Positions 59,902 to 64,000 of a stretch of DNA of 64,000 nt are shown in pieces (positions within the stretch are counted from its first letter, which is position 1; every line of letters begins with the position of its first letter). The translations under genes and the position numbers were made by a program. The notes below the pieces were generated by a model, which saw nothing but the letters and a program-made list of their open reading frames with translations, did not search any database and was not told where the DNA came from. The stretch is from Emiliania huxleyi CCMP1516 (lineage: Eukaryota; Haptophyta; Isochrysidales; Noelaerhabdaceae), in assembly GCF_000372725.1 (NCBI RefSeq), contig NW_005200250.1, positions 525,294 to 589,293 on the forward strand. The letters run 5' to 3'.

Positions 59902-60663
59902 ACTTTATTTTTCTCGCACAGGCCACGGGACGGGGCGCGATAAAGAATTTTGGCACCCGCAGGCAACTCGCTCTCACAACATTAGGGACGGGAGACTGGC
60001 GCGCACTGGCAATAAACACAGGTACACACCACCGTGGCTTTAATACTCTTCTTACCCAAAAATCCTTCGCAGTCTTCGGGTTCGGCTTCCGCTTGGCCCT
60101 GATCTTGTGCTCTATCTATATGTATGTATGTAGAGCGCCGCCGAGAAAGAAAATCCGCTCGGGCACTTGGAGTACTTGGCGAGTGCAGTATATTACCATT
60201 AACCTCACATCCAGGGCCGGGGAGCTATGAAGCGCACCCAGCGGGCCGGATGATCGGGGGAGCGGGATCGGGTTACCTTACGGGCTAGAGAGCCCTAGGC
60301 TAGCCGCCCCGGGGGTGCGCGTTCGCAGGGAAAGGGCGAACGCCCGGGATTGGGAGAACGGCGTTTTTTACTGCCAGCGCGAGACCGTTCCGGCTTCCGC
60401 GCATGATCCCAGCCACGAACCACGTAGAAAAATAAAATCACACAAGACCAAGCGCGCGCGAGAACTAGCGAGACACGCGCAAGGCGCACGTCCCCGCCAA
60501 CGGAGCGCCCGCCCTCAACGCCGACCTGCGCACGTCGCCTGACCCGACGGAAAGCAAGGTGGCACGGATCGAGCACGGGCCGGCTCTTCCTCTTCTCTCC
60601 CTGTCGCCCTGCAGAGCCGCGGAGCAGCCGCTCCCAGGGCGAGCAGCATCGAAATTGCTGCGC
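59902..60663. repeat. Intergenic with dispersed repeats
   Basis: 59988-60015 carries an inverted copy of the CCAGTGCGCGCCAGTC element; 60160-60255 carries GGCACTTGGAGTACTTGG, CCTCACATCCAGGGCCGGGG and GAAGCGCACCCAGCGGGCCG. TATGTATGTATG at 60119. No gene. Confidence 0.75.
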
Positions 60664-63600
60664 TCATGAGGCTGCAGCCTTGAGCGCCTCATTCTCCTCC
60701 TCGAGCTTCGCGATGGTCGAAAACATCTCGTCCTGCTCCGCCGAGAAGGCGGCCTCGCGCTCCGCCATTGCCGCAACCGCCTCCGCCTTGGCCTGCGCGA
60801 TTGCCGCCTCTGCTGCAGACGCAGCCTCCTGCTCAGCAGCGAGGACAGCGGCGCGAATGGCCTCCTCGCCACCGGCCGCCGCCCCAGCCTGCAGCTCGCG
60901 CACCTAACAAAGATGTGCGCCCGTTGCGCCGATGCTGTGAATCTCTCTACCAACGGCCTGACCGCTCTCTTGCTCAGGGAATCGGAGCACTCTGGCTACT
61001 GGCACTCGGCGGGCGAGCTGCGTGCCTGCTCCTCCAGCTTGCCGTTCGCCTCGAGGAGCTGCAGGGCAAGGAGAGGAATGGTGAGCAAGCTTCCCGCCAG
61101 CAGGAGTGGGGCGGGGAGGGCTGCTAGGGCGGCAGAGGGAGAGACAAGCCTCGTCCTGCTCGGCCGAGAACGCCACCTCGCGCTCTGCCGCCGCCTTGTC
61201 GGCCTCCGCCCTCGCCTCCGCCCTCGCCGTGGAAGCGGCGGCGGCCGTCGCCTCTGCCACAGCAGCTTCACGCGCGGCCGCCGCCTCGCGCTGCACATCC
61301 GCGACGGCGGCGGCGACGGCCGCCGCTCGCTCACTCGCCGCCGCTTCGAGCGCGGCTTTGGCCTCCCTCTCCGCGATTTGGCTCTGCTCCGCGAGGGCTG
61401 CCTCGACCGCCTCCGACTGCTCCTCGCGGAGCTGATTCACGGCCGCCTCCGCCTCCGCCGACGCCTCGGCACGCGCCTCTGCCTTGACTGCCGCTACGGC
61501 GGCCTCCACCGCCGAGGAGCGCTCTGCCGCCGCCACCTCCGCGGCAGCCGCTGCAAGCGCCCGCGCCTCCGCCTCCGCCTCGGCCCTGCCTGCCGCCGCC
61601 GCCTCTCTCGTCGCCACCGCCACAGCTTCTTCCACCGCCGCCTCCACCGCCGCCGCCGCTCGCGCTTCAGCAGCCGCCTCCGCCTCTGCCGCAGTCGCAG
61701 CCGCCGCCGCCGCAGCCTCCGCCCGCGCCGCCGCCACCGCCGCCGCCACCGCCTCCGCCACCGCCGCCGCCTGGCCACCCTCACGTCCTGCTGCCTCGGC
61801 CTGTGCTGCGGCTGCAGCCTCCTGCGACGCCGCAATCACCGCCGCCTCCACCGCCGCCGCCGCTCGCGCTTCAGCAGCCGCCTCCGCCTCTGCCGCAGCC
61901 GCAGCCGCCGCCGCCGCAGCCTCCGCCCGCGCCGCCGCCACCGCCGCCGCCACCGCCTCCGCCACCGCCGCCGCCTGGCCACCCTCACGTCCTGCTGCCT
62001 CGGCCTGTGCTGCGGCTGCAGCCTCCTGCGACGCCGCAATCACCGCCGCCTCCACCGCCGCCGCCGCTCGCGCTTCAGCAGCTGCCTCCGCCTCTGCCGC
62101 AGCCGCAGCCGCCGCCGCCGCCGCCGCAGCCGCCGCCGTGCGCGTCTCAGCAGCCGCCTCCGCCTCTGCCGCAGCCGCCGCCCGCGCCGTCTCAACTTCA
62201 GCCTCTGCGCTCGAGAGCTGCCCCGAGAGCTTCTCCAGCTGGCTCTCCAGCTCGGCGACCCTCTGCTCGGCGACCCTCTGACCGGCGTCGCCGGCCTCCG
62301 ACTGCTCCCTCTCCTTCTCCACCTCTGCCCGCAGGCCATCCAGCGCCGCCTCCTTGCCAGACAGCTCGCCCGACAGATGATCGAGCTGCGCCTGGAGCTC
62401 GGCCGCCCGCCGCTCACCCTCCGCCGCCCTGGCGACCTCCTCCTCCTGGCTTGCGCCCCTCGCCGCCTCGGCTTGCAGCTGCGCACGCAGCGCCTCCAGC
62501 TCCTCCGCCTGCTCCAGCAGCCTCGCCTGGCTCGCCTCCGCCCGCTCCTCCGCAGTCGCCTGGTGCCGTCACTGTTCTCGTTAGTACCAGTACTAGTTTG
62601 GTACTAGTCTCATTCTCGTCGTCGTCGCATCATCATGCTGCAACTAGCTCCTCCGCAGTCGCCTTGTCGCCGGCGAGCGCCTGTAGCCGCCCCTTGAGCA
62701 GCTCGAGCTCGCCGCTGAGCAGGGCGGCCGAAGCGGCCTCGAGCTGGCTCTCCGACTGCGCCGCCGCCACAGCCGCGGCCTGCTCCTCTTCCCGCTGGAG
62801 GAGCGCCTCCGCCGCAGCCTCCTCCGCCGCCGCCGCGACGGCGGCCTCTGTCGCCGCCGCCGCGCGAGCCGCCGCCGCACGAAGCGCCTCCGCCATCTCC
62901 CCCGCTGCGCGCGCCTCGACGCGGTCGGTCGCCTCCCGCTCCGCCTACGCGTCGCACCTCAGAAGTCCTCACCCACCCGAGGGGCGCGGCGCCTCGCCCG
63001 CCCGCCCCGCCGCACGCCTGGACTCGAGCCGCCTCGACCGCCGCAGCCAGCTCCTCCTCGGCAGAGAGCCGCGCCGCCTCGGCCGCCGCCTCCAGCTCCA
63101 TCGCCGCCTCGGCCGCCGCCTCGGCCTCGAGTCTGGCCGCCTGCACCTCCTCGGCCGCGCGCCTCCGCGCCTCCTCACCCTCCTCCCGAAGCCGCGCCAG
63201 CTCCGCCTCCGCCTCGGCGCCCAGAGCGCCGGCGCCGGCCGCCGCCTCTGCCGCCGCCTCTGCCGCCGCCTCTGCCGCCGCCTCGGCCCTCGCCTGCTCG
63301 ACCGCCGCGGCGACGGTCGCCTCGCCCGCCGCCCTCGCCTGCTCCACCGCCGCTGCGACGGCCGCCTCGCCCGCCGCCCTCGCCTCCTCCACCGCCGCCG
63401 CCAGCGCGGCAGCGCCCGCCGCAGCCGCCTCCGCGGCTGCCTCGTCCCTCGCCGACTGCACCGCCGCGGCGAGTGCCTCTGGGTCGACGGCTCCGGCCGC
63501 GTCGCCGCCGCCGCCGCTCTGGTGGCGCGCGGCGATGACGACGGGGACGAGGTCGTCGGCCGACAAGCCCGCCCGGTCTCGGAGCGCGTCGTTCTGCGCC

Positions 63601-63932
63601 ATCAGCAGGGCGATGTGCGCCTCGTACGAGGCGAGCTGCTCCTCGACGCCACGCTCCGCCGAGAGCGCCGCGAGGCTGAGCGAGAGCGACTCAACCTCCA
63701 GCTCGCGCTCGAGGAGCCGCCTCGTCACGTCGGCGTCCGCGACGGGCGCGGCGTCTCTGGCCGCGAGTGCCTCGTCGAGCCGCGCCGCGAGCGCGTCGCG
63801 CGCGCTGACGGCCTCCTTGGCCTCCTTTTTTGCCTCCATCAGCTTGCGGAGGTTGTCGCGCGCCTTCTGCTTCTCCGCATTGATCTTGTCGTTCAGCGAA
63901 ACCACGAGCGCGTCGTTCGCGGCCTCAAGCAT
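60664..63932 (-). CDS. Large Ala/Glu-rich coiled-coil protein
   Basis: Multi-exon, roughly 950-1,000 residues. Starts at ATG 63932 (MLEAANDALVVSLNDKINAE) and ends near 60664 (KLEEENEALKAAAS). Nearly all predicted helix with heptad spacing: LNDKINAEKQKARDNLRKLM, LLERELEVESLSLSLAALS, ELARLREEGEEARRRAAEEV, AELQAQLDHLSGELSGKEAA, AELESQLEKLSGQLSSAEAE. Long Ala-rich stretches include a tandem 68-residue repeat. EREVAFSAEQDE recurs near both 3' exons (AEREAAFSAEQDE), indicating exon duplication. Three or more introns (about 62965-62900, 62640-62560, 61160-60900) separate exons. No catalytic domain. Structural roles (cytoskeleton, centrosome or membrane tether) are possible; function unknown. Confidence 0.7.
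61635..62100 (-). repeat. 204-bp tandem repeat in coiled-coil gene, two full copies plus part
   Basis: A 204-bp (68-codon) unit, recognisable by GGCCACCCTCACGTCCTGCT and CGCCGCTCGCGCTTCAGCAG, recurs at about 61640, 61844 and 62048 with almost no changes. The multiple of three keeps the heptads in register. Confidence 0.88.
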
Positions 63933-64000
63933 GGCCCGGCGCCGCTGAGCAACCTTTTACTTGGACATGAAAGTCGCTCACGTGCACCGTGAACCCTGCG

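Noticed and set aside
61803..63992. 729-residue plus-strand open frame, Pro/Leu-rich
   Set aside because: Antisense shadow of the GCC-rich coiled-coil gene; no domain, low complexity.

Overview
The window reads as nuclear DNA of a unicellular eukaryotic alga. GC content is very high, and genes are compact and lie on both strands. Introns are short (about 40-310 bp), and many appear to begin with GC instead of GT. Intergenic DNA is crowded with simple repeats and dispersed elements. A plastid-type formate/nitrite transporter, a chloroplast DprA-like protein with a signal-type leader, and a remnant of a cilium-assembly gene point to a photosynthetic protist from a lineage with flagella. A haptophyte is my best guess; a pelagophyte or similar stramenopile is possible. 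That is inference. There is one assembly gap (100 N at 24820-24919). No rRNA, tRNA or CRISPR was recognised. Exon limits were read by eye from frame, splice dinucleotides and protein family conservation. || Layout, left to right. Partial LRR protein (-, 1-1052). Na+/H+ antiporter of the NHA/SLC9B type with its core missing (-, 1832-3157). Large modular protein with DUF1080, sugar-dehydrogenase propeller, TIL and Cys-rich modules (-, 4217-8151). SDR (+, 9827). Repeat block with a gene fragment (10.7-12.4 kb). DNA ligase III-like protein with PARP-type finger, PBZ and WWE-like domains (+, 12590-15966). COX17 (-, 16402). 5'-truncated LINE (+, about 16888-18114). DprA-like plastid protein (-, 18988-20189). 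UFD2-core protein fused to a BIRC6/UBE2O-type E2 (-, 20785-26752). SK-like channel without a GYG filter (+, 27384-28829). VHL-like/PUB/ZZ protein (+, 29403). GST (-, 31327) and ankyrin membrane protein (-, 32599). Truncated prolyl aminopeptidase with a tandemly repeated exon-intron unit (+, 34051). METTL4-like MT-A70 enzyme (+, 36265). JMJD5-like hydroxylase (+, 38030). SDR (-, 40528). Small membrane protein (+, 42624). J-domain protein with Cys-rich and CS domains (-, 43305-45823). Lysine methyltransferase (+, 46948). GT31-type glycosyltransferase (-, 48558). ENT nucleoside transporter (+, 50119). WW-FHA-SH3 protein (+, 52207). FNT transporter (+, 53352). DNAAF11/tilB remnant (+, 55630). Secreted four-module Cys-rich protein (+, 56304). 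Inverted-repeat element (58180-58935). EF-hand protein (-, 59182). Ala/Glu coiled-coil protein (-, 60664-63932). || The genes do not form a pathway, as expected for a nuclear genome. Two themes recur: ubiquitin/p97 biology (E4-E2 fusion, PUB protein) and unusual domain recombination, including PAR-binding modules on a ligase. Several families of dispersed repeats recur at 5' flanks of genes, and several genes (NHA, DNAAF11, prolyl aminopeptidase) keep their ends or start but lack their core.
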